Assembly (NCBI GenBank): GCA_037039925.1
Contig: JAXRKP010000138.1
Location: 82,501 to 146,500 of the forward strand
Direction of reading: 5' to 3'
DNA: 64,000 nucleotides
Source: Doris montereyensis
Lineage: Eukaryota > Mollusca > Gastropoda > Nudibranchia > Dorididae
How positions within the stretch are numbered: the stretch's first letter is position 1; each line of letters begins with the position of its first letter. A program made the translations under genes and the position numbers. Under the pieces are notes generated by a model. The model searched no databases, had not been told where the DNA came from, and saw only the letters and a list, made by a program, of their open reading frames with translations. Below, in pieces: positions 1 to 12,000 of the stretch.

Positions 1-422
1 AAACCTGGACTTTAGACAGTAGAATACAGTAGAGTACAGGCAGCTGAAATGAAATATCTAAGAAGAGTAGTAGGGAAAACTAAAAGAGACAAAATCAGAA
101 ACACAACAATAAGAGATCAAACCAAAGCAGATAGCATAAAAACTAAGATAGAAACAAATCAATTGAGATGGTTTGTAAACAGAATGAATGACAATAGAAT
201 GGCTAAATCAGTATACAATGCTGAAGCCTAAGGTAAAAGACCAAAGGCAAACCTTGGAGAAAATGGGAAAAAGATATAAAAGAGGCATTGAAGCTTAAAA
301 ATTTAACTTTTTGGAAGGAAACAGAAATGCCAGGACAGGGCATCCTGGAGAAAAGATCATCTCGGGCATCTGAACCCATGCACCGAAAGGTAGAATGGCA
401 ACTGATAAAGAAAGAAAGAAAT
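1..422 (+). mobile_element. LINE-A copy 1: 3' end of an RTE-like non-LTR retrotransposon
   Basis: The reading has [20 protein letters not shown] and [19 protein letters not shown], the C-terminal tail of an endonuclease-reverse transcriptase. It is cut by the window start on the 5' side. The copy ends in ACTGATAAAG followed by (AAAG)n at about 402-420. The same terminus recurs in four other copies here. Stop codons and missing bases relative to the other copies show it is dead. Confidence 0.85.
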
Positions 423-428
423 ATATAG

Positions 429-650
429 AAAGAATATTGAAAATCCTGGACAGCAAAAGTCACAAACATGGAAGTTATAGTGAAAATTGGAAAAGAAAGA
501 GAACTTATGAAGAGCATCAAGGCATGGCAAATAAGATTTTTTGGTCATGTGTGGAGACAAAATGGACTAGAAAAACTAGCAACATCTGGACTCATAGAAG
601 AGACAAGAGCTCGTGACAGACAACGCACCACATACAGTCATACGTAACGG
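429..650 (+). mobile_element. 3' fragment of a second LINE family
   Basis: One frame reads KIGKERELMKSIKAWQIRFF, then GHVWRQNGLEKLATSG and EETRARDRQRTTY. This is the C-terminal pattern of another endonuclease-reverse transcriptase family (FFGH, GLE, R-x-R-x-RQR). It directly follows LINE-A copy 1 and stops where the inverted-repeat element begins. Family inferred from motif order only. Confidence 0.6.
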
Positions 651-652
651 CG

Positions 653-1324
653 TTAAGGGTAGACCCACACCGGCGTCGGGCCCGACTGTCAGACCGGACA
701 TATTTCCGTGGGAAAAAATGCAACCCGGCTCATTAGGAGTGTCAGGTAACAAAAAACGACGATCCACCCACACCGAAACCCGACGTCCCGGAGCCGACTT
801 TTTAGGAAGAACGTGTTCATTCCACGCCGTCCGTCGGGTGAAATGGGAGACAATTTTATAGGTTTTTCTATACAAATCATTTCCTTCCCCCCCCCCCCCC
901 ACATGTCTATTAATAGCATTTTGCAATCTCAAGCGGTGGACTGGAGGATGCATTTCTCAGAACTTGGTCGGTTGACAATAGATGACGAAGCATTGATTCT
1001 TTGCGTACAGCATCGATCGTCTATTTACAACAAGAAAGACCCGCTTCATCACAACAGAGGATATAGGTGGTGAAATTCACCAAGAGATTTCCGCTTTTGT
1101 TGTATGAGATGGACCCAAATCGTTTTGATGAGCTATTGTGCCTTCGTATCCTTCTTCTTAGCCACAGTAACAACAACAATTTTCTTCTGCTACACGCTAT
1201 TTTCTACAAATGCCTGTGTTGTCTGACCGTCGGGTTCCGCTGGCGGTATGGGTGGCACAGCCGGCAAAAAACGTCGGGTCGGGTCTGACCGTCGGGCCCG
1301 ACGCCGGTGTGGTTCTACCCTAAG
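653..1324. mobile_element. 670-bp element with 39-bp GC-rich terminal inverted repeats
   Basis: Left end 657-695 begins GGGTAGACCCACACCGG; the right end, 1282-1320 read on the other strand, begins GGGTAGAACCACACCGG. The two arms match at 37 of 39 positions. The left flank is TTAA (653-656); the right flank is TAAG, so a TTAA target duplication is possible but imperfect. No transposase reading is seen inside, so it looks non-autonomous. It sits at the 3' end of a LINE fragment. Confidence 0.7.
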
Positions 1325-1913
1325 ACAAACACGTCCGATATCAGTTATTACCACCAACTGGCACCAACTCGCATTTTCCAAAGAGCACTGACGACAGTAC
1401 AACAGGGAGAGGGATGGTCGTCAACGTGCTGAATAGCGCAAGTATCGATATCAATATTTATTCATGCCCAAAACTTCCAACTTCTTTCTTAGTAAAAGTC
1501 GAAAATGTTATCCACTTCCGCCTATCATACATCTCTACATTTCAGAATAAAGATGAGATCGGAAGGCCTCTAGATCTATTATCTAGATCGCCCCCCCACT
1601 GTAAGTGTAAGTTACTACAATGTAGATTTGTTAAATAGCATTGATGATTAGTGTGTGGCACTCCTTTAGAATTGGATGTCCCGTTTGACCCAGAAATGAA
1701 TGTATCTCTACAAAAAAAAAGTAGCTAGATCTAGGTAGATCTATTCTAGATCTGTCTAATAGTGTTTAATTCTTTTAGTTTTATGCCAAATATAGTGTTA
1801 AGTATCACCAGTTCTAGTTCCACTAGATCTAAATTCTAGATCTAGCTTTCTAAGTATTTATAGAGTAATAATGTAGTGGAAGGACTTCCATAGTCGGTGT
1901 ACCTCTCAAGGGA
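1325..1913. other. No gene seen; clusters of TCTAGATCTA-like words
   Basis: Short open frames here show no recognisable protein. The stretch 1560-1860 is unusually rich in overlapping TCTAGA and AGATCT words, which also appear at 58060-58140 and in the 36-bp minisatellite. Confidence 0.5.
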
Positions 1914-2058
1914 CATGATATGATATGATATGATATAATATTCGGATCGTTGTTAAGCCTCCAGGCTTTGATCCGGTCTTCTTGTCCAACTTTTTGCCCT
2001 TACCTACTTGACTTTTTGACAGTCACGGGCTGATGCTAGAGGCATAGGCCTATATAAT

Positions 2059-4881
2059 TTAGACTTTAGTGGTCTGTGTTACGGGATGCCCATGCAGCAT
2101 CCAATCTGTTTTTGAAAGCCTGAGGGACGGTGCTTTCACAACATCTTCTGACAGTCCATTCCAGTTGTTCACCACTCTGTTTGTGAAGAAATGCTGTTGG
2201 AGGCTGGTATTGCATCGTGATTTTTTCAGCTTCAGTGAGTGCCCTCGGGTGACGGAGATTCCTTCAAATTGCAGAGGCGTTTCTTTGATGTTGTACATGC
2301 CGTTGCAGAACTTATATACCTCAATCATATCACCTCTTTCCCTTCTATAGTGCATGCTCGAATCTTCATTTTCCTTAGACGGTCACTGTACTGTAGATCT
2401 CTCATTCCAGGAATCCAGTTTGGTAGCCCGCCTTAGCACTCCTTCAATTAGCATTGCATCCTTCTGAAAACGTGGTGACCATACCACGTTGGCGAACTCT
2501 AAGTGTGGCCTGATAAGGGCAATGAACAGCATCTCATGCTGTCAATGTCCAGATAGTCGTAGGATCTTCTGATGAGACCGAGGATCTTGTTGGCTTTGCT
2601 GACTTGTATTGCAATATGATTGCTGTACTTCAGCTCACTGTCCATGACAACCCCTAGATCCTTCTCTGCGGTTGATGTACCCAGTACAGTTCTGGCATCT
2701 GATCCATGCGCCTTCATGTTGTAATTGTACTTTGGATTGGAGGCGGCCCAAGTGGAGAACGTGACATTTGTCTGTGTTGAATCTTAACTGCCACTGGTCC
2801 CAGTTCACCAGGTTATCCAGGTCTTGTTGCAGCTGATCCCTTTTTTGCTGTGATACCACTGTGTTGAAAACTTTCGTATCATCTGCATACATCTCACAGC
2901 AGGACTGCACAACGGATGGAAGGTCATTTATGAAAAACAACGAATAGTACTGGGCCCAGCACGCTGCCCTGTGGAACTCCGCTGGTGACAGGTGCCCAAT
3001 CAGAAAAGGCGGCATTGACTCGAACGCATTGTTGTCGCCCTCCCAGAAAATTTCTGATCCATGCCAAGACGTTTGAAGAAATCCCGTAGGATTCTACTTT
3101 TCTAAGAAGCCGTTCGTGGGGGACAGAGTCGAATGCTTTCGAAAAAATCAAGATATATTGCGCTCAACGGCTTTTCTTCGTCTAGAGACTGGGTCCATGA
3201 GTCAAGTACAGAGAGGAGGTTTGTGACACAGGAGCGTTGCGATATGAACCCATGCTGGTGGTCAGTGAGGAGATCATGTGTCTCTAGGTGTGTTATCACC
3301 CTGTCTCTGATAATTCCTTCCATAATCTTGCATGGTATGCTTGTCAGGCTCACAGGGTGGTAGTTGCTAGGTTTATTCTTTGCTCCTTTCTTAAACAGTG
3401 GGGTCACATTTGCCTCTTTCCAGGATTCTGGTAGCTTGCCTTCATATAATGACTGTGTGAATATGACTGCCATGGTTCCGCCAGTTCTTCCGCGAGTTCT
3501 TTTAGTACACGTGGGTGCATGCCATCTGGTCCAGGTGATTTTCCAGCATCCAGCTGTTTAAGTCTTTTCATAACTTCTTTCTTCGAGAATTCAATGTGGT
3601 CAAACGTCGGACAAATTCTTGGTTCTATGTCTGGTATTGTCTCCATGTTCTCTTTAGTGAACACACTACTGAAGAAACTGTTTAGTACCTGTGCTTTTTG
3701 CTCATTAGTGGTTGCTGTATCCCCTTTGTCATCAATTAAATCTGCCACACCTCTCCCGAGTCTTGAGTTTACTGTTTGCATATGAGTAGAACGCTTTGGG
3801 GTTTATTTTCACTTCTTTTGCTATCTTCTATTCATACTGTTTGATTGCGTTCCTACATGCTGACTTTGTCTGATTTCTGGCTGTCGCATATTTCTGGTAG
3901 TCTTTGCCCTCTCTTGACTCAGTGTATCTCTTAAATGCTCTCTCTTCTCCTTTATCTTTGTCAGTGCATTGTTATCCCACCACAATGGTTTCCTTTGGTT
4001 TGTCCCAATCCCTGCTCTCCCTCCGCTACTTCGCTTTGGGATACTCTCCTCCATTGCCTCATCTATTCTTTGCTTGAAATAGTTCCATGCCTCTAATAGG
4101 CCTTTTCCTTTCACTTTTTCACCGAGTTCCTTGTCTTTGATCTTTATGCGAAGTTTATCATAATCTCCTTTGGAGAAAACAAACCTAGAGTTGTTCTCTT
4201 CCATCTTGTTAGCTGTATATGCTAAAAAGTCAAACTGCAGAACCTGATGATGGCTTTTCCCCAAAGGGCATCATGTATAAGATTTTCTATCATACCCTCC
4301 TCATTGGTTAAAATTAAGTCAACACGAGTTGGTCTTTGCTCAGCCCTATAATGAGTAGGATTCTTTACATGTTGATGCAAGAACAGGTCTCTTACAACTT
4401 TCTCCATGAATACGGTGGCTTTATGGTTTTCACTAGATGGCGTCATTTCTGTTGACCAGTCTATCTCAGGATGATTAAAATCACCACAGATGAGCACATG
4501 TGATTTGCCTTGAATTGCTTTTGAAATCAAACTGTTTACATTTGTATTGTTTGTCTCAGTACTATTTAGTGACCTATAAACACACCCAATTACCAAACTG
4601 TCGTTGTCTTTCAAGGAGAACTCCACCCAAATACTCTCTTTCGCTGTCTTACATTCATCTAACATAACTTGTTGTGCTGAAAACAGTTTTTTTGTATATA
4701 CAACCCCTCCTCTTTCCAAAGACTTGTCTTTAAAATTATGAAAACAGTCATAGTCGCCAAGGATGTCCAGTTCAACTGGTTGCATTGGTAGTTCAGAATT
4801 CTTGGGTACCAGTTCAGTAAGACAAATGACATCTGGCTTCTCATGCTCCACTAAGTGTAAAAGTTCAGCTCTTTTATTCAT
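2059..4881 (-). pseudogene. CR1 LINE ORF2: endonuclease and reverse transcriptase, frameshifted
   Basis: The endonuclease begins near 4881 (MNKRAELLHLVEHEKPDVIC) and includes CGDFNHPEIDW. The reverse transcriptase covers about 3780-2640: AGKSPGPDGMHPRVLK, then [34 protein letters not shown] and the catalytic MYADDTKVF. The tail reaches 2059. The protein is split over at least five open frames, so at least four indels separate the pieces. It would have nicked target DNA and copied its own RNA by target-primed reverse transcription. Confidence 0.9.
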
Positions 4882-5329
4882 AAACGTGTCTACATTAGAA
4901 TATATACATTTGATTTTGTCTTGGTCTATTTTGTCTCTGGGGCCCCTCTCTCGTTGAGGGCCTGAGGTTCCCTGCTGCCCGCTCTGTGTTTATCACACTT
5001 TTGCCTCTGATGATCCAGTTTGCCTTTTCTCCTTTCTGTCTCGAGTCTTCCCTCTTTGCATTTCTGAGCTTCACCAAATTTCTCATTTCTTCCTTTCTAA
5101 AGGGGTCATGTCTCTTTTCAAGTTGACTGCGTGATACTTCTTGTCTTTGTGTGTTGTCAGCTTTTTGACGCTTTGAGGGCGTCAATCACATCATGCTGTG
5201 ATTCAAGCACAGCTAACATTACCTCGGTTTTCTTTCTTCGTCTGGTGATTCATTCTCTTTTTCGAACTTGCCTAAACGTTTCACTTGCTTCACTCTAATG
5301 TCTACCTCCAAAACTTTCGTGCAAATCTC

Positions 5330-6091
5330 CTTTAATTTTTCCATATCTTCTTCTTTTCTGACTGAAGCAGTCGAGACTCACTTTCATTTACACCAAACAG
5401 AACAATGTTAGCTTTTCTCAAATCTCTTTCCTCCATTTCTTTTAGTCCTGAGTTTGCAGCATCTGATTTAGCCTGTGTAACAATCCCTTCCACAGTGACT
5501 TGTGCTGTCATCAGTCCTTCAATCTTAGTTTCAATGGCTCTAACATCATTGTCCAGTTTTTGAAGATGTTTTTCTGACGCTTTCTGTGACACCTCTCTCT
5601 ATGTTTTCAAGACAACCTTCAAAATTTTGCAGAAATTCTTTGCATCTATCTTCCACTGATTTTTCATCCAGAACTGCCCTAGTCGCCCGCTGGCTGCAAT
5701 AGCCTAAGCAATACCAATGACAATCCGGTCTAGACATCACAGCATACTCAGCATCACTGACATTTGCACAAGCTGCACATGACCACAAGTTGCACCTGCC
5801 ACATTGCAGCATTTTGTCACTACTATCATAAAAAGTTTGCTTGCACATTACACAGTCTGCTGGTTCATCATGTTCTTCGTCTGACCCCTCATTACTAAGT
5901 AGGCTTAAGGGTTTCCCTGGTGTGGATTGAATCTGTTTGCGTTCTATTTTAGCCCTATCCTTTGTCTTTGATCTTGATTTAGCAGCAGAAATTGCAGTAA
6001 TGCTTGCATTGGCTCCTCTCCTTGCGCCTTCCCTTCCAGTGCTGCCGTTTCTTCTCCCAGTTCCAACTTCCTGCTTCTCTTTCTCCGTCAT
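5330..6091 (-). pseudogene. CR1 LINE ORF1 with PHD-like zinc finger and coiled coil
   Basis: The upstream frame (6091-5546) has a basic N-terminus followed by CVMCKQTFYDSSDKMLQC, CNLWSCAAC and HWYCLGYC: a Cys/His pattern like a PHD finger. The next frame (5592-5332) reads SEKHLQKLDNDVRAIETKIE and RDLRKANIVLFGVNESES, a coiled coil followed by the start of an RRM-like fold common in LINE ORF1. A frameshift near 5570 separates them. ORF1 proteins bind element RNA. Bases 6015-6150 hold a two-copy direct repeat near the start. Confidence 0.75.
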
Positions 6092-6479
6092 AGCTCCTCC
6101 CCTTGTGCCTTCCCTTCCAGTGCTGCTGTTTCTTCTCCCAGTTTCCCTTCCTGCTTAATAAAGAGGGTTCATTTTGAGGCTCCCGAAAGGGTGAGGTAAA
6201 AAGTTGGGGCTTGGTTTTTGTGGGGGATAAAGAAAGAAAGTAAAATAAAGAGGTAGTGGGAGGAGTTACGTTCAATGTGGGCCAATCAGAGATTGTGTGA
6301 CAGTATTGTGCCAACGGATGGGACTGAAGACTGACGACAACGTCCAGAACACGAGCAGTTCAATGAGTGAGTGAAACGAGTGACGATAGACTGACAGATT
6401 GATGGACACGAGCATTTCAAATGTAATGATGACAAAGGCGAGATGTTATTGTTAATCAAACTGAGACTGAAACCAACCA

Positions 6480-7310
6480 TGTAGATCGAGGAAGCATTGG
6501 ACTATAGAGACATGTTGTTACGGAGAAGTGCGGGTGTCTCATTTATTTTGTAAACGTTTTACCAGTCCATGTTACCTAATTTGCATAAAAATGGTGCAGT
6601 TTTTGTATAATGACTGATTGACGTGTCAATGACAATAAATTGTTGGAAAAGTTAACGAATATCTCAATATGTCATTATTTGGACCATTTTTTTCTAACTT
6701 AGCTCGCATTTTTTTATCCGATTGACTTGAAATTTGGCACAAAACTTGCTTTTGAGGCATGGCATAAAAGTATGGATGCGTTTTGATGTTATTTCGTATG
6801 TATACTTTCTGAAAATTGAATTTTTTAATTGAATAAAATTGCTGTAAATTGTAAATATTTTATATGCAACTTTCAACACACCATAAAACTAAAGTTTGAT
6901 AGATTCGTCCAAACCCATGCATACTTTTGTTCTATAGATGTAAATGAAGGAGTTTACCAATTTTGAGACACATCCCAAAATAATTGATGCAGATTTTACA
7001 TTTGAAAATGCATGTTATTTTAGCGTCATAAATCCAATATGGCGATGTTGCCATGGCAACACCCGACAAAATTTCAGTTTCTCATAATGTCTCCACTAAT
7101 TTAGATACGTAGAACTCAAAAATTGAGGTCCTAGTTGGTTTGCTCTCTATGGGTTTTCAAAATGGTTTTCAGAACCCGCTCCTCCCCTTAAAGTCACCAG
7201 CGGAAAAAATTGGTACTCCGATATTGGAATTCCTCCCATCAAGGGGATAGGTAATAGGACTTCCTGAACCCCCTTTATTTAAAACTGGGATTTCACGTAA
7301 TCAGGGGGAG
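6480..7310. other. AT-rich sequence, no gene; possible MITE-derived
   Basis: No coding signal. The text around 6710-7060 (CCGATTGACTTGAAATTTGG, later TTGCCATGGCAACA) resembles the interior of other non-coding repeats at 32850-33130 and 37950-38670. Ends could not be defined. Confidence 0.3.
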
Positions 7311-7314
7311 GCCT

Positions 7315-7560
7315 CCCGGACTTTCTCTGTTTGGCATGGCGTGGGTTGATCAGCGTAATTGATCACAATAGAGGCATTTCCAAAACCTGTCCTTGAGTGC
7401 ATTACAGTTATACGGAACCCTCCACTAACGCTTTGTCTCGCTGGAAGGCTGGGAGTGAAGCAAATGTACGGGACCCGTCGTTAGCGTAGGTGTGCTTAGA
7501 GTGATCAGCAGGAGGTAAATATAATGGACCTGCCGGACAAGGGTTAAGTACCTAGTTGGA
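7315..7560 (+). repeat. Dispersed repeat, deleted relative of the copy at 29690-30860
   Basis: 7316-7450 matches the reverse strand of 30690-30860 (GCGTGGGTTGATCAGCGTAA), including part of a LINE C-terminal coding region. 7440-7560 matches 29690-29765 on the reverse strand (TTAGCGTAGGTGTGCTTA). About 1 kb present in the other copy is absent here. Confidence 0.65.
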
Positions 7561-8440
7561 TACTCGTTATGAATGAATGATGTCCCGTTGACATGCGTAA
7601 TGGTTAGCCAGATGAGAATATAAATATCACTGCCAAATTTTAATGGCCAAATCAAGGAGGTCTTCCCTCTAGTTATAATAAGGGTGATTCCAGTTGGGGG
7701 GGGGGGGGGTCTCTCTCTCCCCTGAGTAAAGGTACATCCTGTGAAAAACAAATATGGTGGGATCAGTTGTTTCTTTTTAACTATCACTTCCCCCCCCCTC
7801 CCCTCATCTCCTCCCTCTCTCTTTCTCACTGGCTTGTCCCGTAATCATGGAGAGGACCCCCTTGAACCCCCATTATTAACACTTCATTTCCATATTTCTC
7901 TCACATAATTTGGCACGGTATTCCTATCTTTGACGTTCCAATCTCAAGACCATTTGAATCCAAAGGAGAAGAATTGGAATCATTTCCATAACCAGTAACT
8001 AGGACAGAGAAAAAACTGGATATTACTATATTAGTTTAACATAGGAAGAGGAAATCACAGATACAGAAAGAGTCAGGACTGCACAGGCCTTTTGTTCATC
8101 TGTGATGCGGGAATGTTCAAAAGAGGCCTTAGCGCAAATAGACCTTCAACGAAAAGTGGAGATGCATCTCACTCTATGTGAAGGTTTGTTGCACCCTCAG
8201 TGCAATGCCATTTTGTCTATACACATCACAAAGGGATAAAGTAAAAGGAAGAGGACGACAGTTGCATACAGTAATTAAAGATGTCACAATCGACCCATTT
8301 TTAACTGGCATAGGAGCAGACAATCTCCATTTGATGTGTGAAAATATGGCCTTACCAGGTCTCAGCAAATCAACGTTTTCTTTCTATGCCATTCTGTCTT
8401 CAAGACATACAATTCTAAGACACAGAAATTGAACAAGACG
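7561..8440. other. No supported gene; G/C homopolymer runs and a short open frame
   Basis: Runs of G at about 7697-7710 and of C near 7790. An 84-codon open frame at 8178-8432 has no recognisable domain; it may be a transposon remnant or chance. Confidence 0.3.
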
Positions 8441-8735
8441 TTGTAGTTTAACCGTAGTGCTGTTAGCTGGTAGTGACGATGACACTGTTCAACGGCATTG
8501 TACTCTTAGGAAAGGTTCACTCTACTTTCCTCACTTGACTCAGATGTGAATGAGTACCCATCTATAGGTAGAGAAAGATCTTGTTAGAGTGTTAGTATGA
8601 AAAGCCTAACAGGCTTGTGTACCGTATGCTCCCTAGGAGTTGAGAAGGACGAAATGGCCTGCTGGGGGATAATTTATATACAGTCGGTGGGCTTGCACTT
8701 GTGCGGGGATAAGGACTATAAATTCATCTTTATCT
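8441..8735 (+). mobile_element. SINE-A copy 1 (tRNA-derived SINE family)
   Basis: The body reads GTGAATGAGTACCCATCTAT, then AGAGAAAGATCTTGTTAGAG, AACAGGCTTGTGTACCGTAT and CTTGCACTTGTGCGGGGAT. It matches copies at 26490-26825 (- strand) and 28350-28685. The head is degraded compared with copy 3. Confidence 0.75.
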
Positions 8736-9039
8736 TTTAATTTACTGTTTCTAAATTTCTTTAGAGATATAATCAAAGAAATGCTGTATGAACGAACTAC
8801 TCTCTGTAGCTGCCTTGAGCTTAGTGCTAAAATTGGCTGGAGCAAAGTTACTACTACACTACTAGTACTAGTTTTAATCAATGGATAAAGCTTGGGTTAG
8901 GTTCAATCTTGCGTCATGAAAGGAATGGCAATCAGTTGAGAAGAGAGGTGTGCCAAGTAACGCGTTGGGGATCTTATCATTGTCATGGTGGTGGTAGAAG
9001 CAAAAATGTTCAGCTCATTTCTCAGTCTAAACTGATAAA

Positions 9040-12000
9040 TTTTCTTTCTTCATCAATTCCCATTCTACCTTCTGGTGTATGGGTTTTAGATGCCCGAAAT
9101 GATCTTTCTCCAGGCTGCCCTGTCCTGATATTTTCTGTTTCCTTCCGTGAAAGTTAAATTTCTTTTCATTAATGCTTCTTTTATATCTTCTTCCCACTTT
9201 CTCAGAGGTCTGCCTTTTGGTCTTTTACCTTGAGTTTTAGCTATTCTATTGTCATTCATTCTGTTAACATGCCCAAACCATCTCATTTGATTAATTTGTC
9301 TTAGTTTTTCTGCTATCTGCTTTGGTTTGATCTCTTATGGTTGTGTTTCTGATTTTGTCTCTTTTAGTTTTCCCTACCACTCTTCTTAGATATTTCATTT
9401 CAGCTGCCTGCACTCTACTGTATTCCCTAATGTCTAAGGTCCAGGTTTCACTGCCATAGAGGAGAATAGGACAATAAACTGTGTTGTATACTGCCATTTT
9501 GGTTTTTGTTGACAATTCTTGTTTTGCCTTTCCTAAATGGTTATATATTGCACTTGCGTTTTTGATTCTCTGGCTGATTTCTTCTCTTAGTTTTCCTCTG
9601 AGTTAATCATTACTTCTAAGTAATTGTAGCTTTGAACTTGTTCTAACTTCTCCCTGCCCAATTTAAGATTTTGTGTTTTAGCTTTCCTAGTTCCTAACAT
9701 TGTTTTGATTTTCTTTTCATTTACTCTCATTCCCTCTTTTATTTAATTCACTATTCATTATGTTGATATTTGACTGGAGGTCCCTTTCTGATTTTCCAAA
9801 CAGAATTAAATTATCAGCAAATGAAAGCATTGATACATTTTCTGGTTTGAGCTTCCACATACTTGCATTCATTTTCTTCATTTTTGAGGATGCCTTTGCG
9901 ACTGAATCCATAAATATGTGATAAACAAAAGAGGACTTTTAAGGATACAACCCTGTCTTACTCCTATATCTACATCAAATTCTTTAGATACATTTACAGC
10001 TACTCTTACTGCACATGTTGGTTTATTGTAAAAACTTTTAATGGCTTCTGTTAAATTTTTGCTCCAAGTTGTGTTCTTTTAAGGAATGCCATAGTTCGTC
10101 CCTCCTCACAGTGTCAAACCCTAATTCTAAGTCGATAAAACACAGGTGCAAGTCAATGTTTCTCTCAAGGAATTTTTCTATTATTTGTCTAATTGTAAAT
10201 ATGTTATCTTGTACACTTCTTACTGGTCTAAATCTACTCTGGTGTTCTTCAATCTGATCCTCTACTCTTTCCTTAGTCTTATTTCCAGAATCCTGGCATA
10301 CACTTTTCCAGGTACGCTAAATAGGGATATCCCTCTAAAGGTTTGAGCATTCCATAGTTGATCCTTTCTTGTGTCTTGGTACTACTGTTCCCTTATTCCA
10401 GTCGTCTGGCACCTGTTTGGACTTCCATGCTTGTTGACATAGTAGTTTATCTGCCTCTCTCCCTTGGTTTTTAATCATTTCTGGATAAACTTGATCTGCT
10501 CCTGGGTCTTTTTCCTAAGTTCACATTTCTTATAGCTATTTGAAGTTCTTCCAATTTCCATTGAGATATCTACATCTTCAGCTGTCTCATCTCGATCACT
10601 TGTTACTCTTAATAATTGATATGTACTCTGGAGGGATTATGTAATTTTTGAAAATACCTTCTCCACGTTTCCATGATTTCGCTGTCTCCTTTCATTATTC
10701 TCTCATGTTCTTAATTTGTCGTATTGGGCATGCTTTGGTTTTTCTCATGCTCTTCGTTGCTCCCCAGAACAGCTTTTGATTTCCTTGATAGCTTTCTTGA
10801 AGTCTTTGTCCAAATTCTTTGTTTGCAAATATTTCTTACAAGCATCCTTTTTTCTTTGATCTTAATTTGACATTCTCATTTAACCATGCTGTTCTTTTCC
10901 TTTCTCCTTTAATTTGTTTCCTACCACAGACCTCTTCAGTACAACTCAGGAGTGTTTTTTTTATGTATTTGCCGCTTTTCTTCTATTGTGTTTTCCTTCA
11001 GATCCATCTGCCTTTCACTGATAGATCTTTTTATCCTGGATTGGTATATATATCTGTTTTACTATTGGTTTGTTTAGTTTTTCTATTGTAAGTTAAGTAG
11101 CTTTCTTCTCTTTCCTTTTCTGTTTGTTTTCGTCAGTCGGTAATCTCATTTGGCTATCACTAGGTGATGATCACTAAATATTTCAGCTCCTCTGCTTACT
11201 CTAGCATCCATTGTACTGTAAAAAGGGAGCTGCTAACTGTTATGTAGTCTGTGATTGATTTTTCACATCTGTCTTCATTTACTCTTGTATATTTGTGGAT
11301 ATCTTGTGTGTTAGCTATTTTCATGTTATTCTTTAGACAAAAATCTATTGGTCTCTCTCCATTTGGAGAAGTTGTTGTCTTTCCTTCTTTACCTATTACT
11401 CCTCCTGATGTTTCTACATTGTTGCCTACTCTAGCGTTTAAATTTCCCAAAACCGTTGATTCCTGTTTGGGTTTGAGATGCTCTGCAGCTATTTGTAAAT
11501 CATTTTCGAAGATATCTTTTTCTTCTTTGGTAGCATCTTCGTTTGATCCCTAAGCTAATAATAATAATATAATTTCTCTTCCTTTTTGTTAATATTTACC
11601 TCTAATAGCTGTGGGCTTACAAATTTCCAACTTTCTAGTAGCATTTCTTGCCTTTTCTGCATTAGGAGGCCTACTCCTGCTCTAGCTCTATCTTTGACAT
11701 CTACTCCTGAAAAGATAAAAAGTATGATTTGGTCGTACATTTTCTATTCCTTTTCTTTCTTTTTGTAATAGCCAAAATGTCTAATTTGAATTTTTTCATT
11801 TCTTCAGCTAATTCTAACTCCTTGCCATTAATTGCCCTAACATTCCATGTTCCAAAAATCACAGTCTGCTTTTCTGTTCCAGAGTCATCTTCGAAAGATC
11901 AAGCCGTTTATATTATATTTATTTCTCTGAATCTATTTGGTTTTGGATAAGCAGGGGAGTAGCCCATTGCACCCCTACCAGGCCTTGTTATTTTCTGTCA

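Larger units (their letters stand above)
1914..6400 (-). mobile_element. CR1-type LINE, nearly complete (ORF1 plus ORF2), 3' tail at 1914-1937
   Basis: Read on the - strand the order is ORF1 with a PHD-like finger, coiled coil, endonuclease, reverse transcriptase, then a C-terminal tail (TRGHSLKLKKSRC, FFTNRVVNNWN). That tail is typical of CR1-clade elements. The 3' end is a run of a 5-bp unit (TATGA on the + strand) instead of poly-A, also typical of CR1. The 5' boundary is not visible and is placed at about 6400. Several frameshifts show it is inactive. Confidence 0.88.

Noticed and set aside
2069..2436. Open frames on the + strand over the CR1 C-terminus
   Set aside because: They are shadows of the - strand reverse transcriptase tail.
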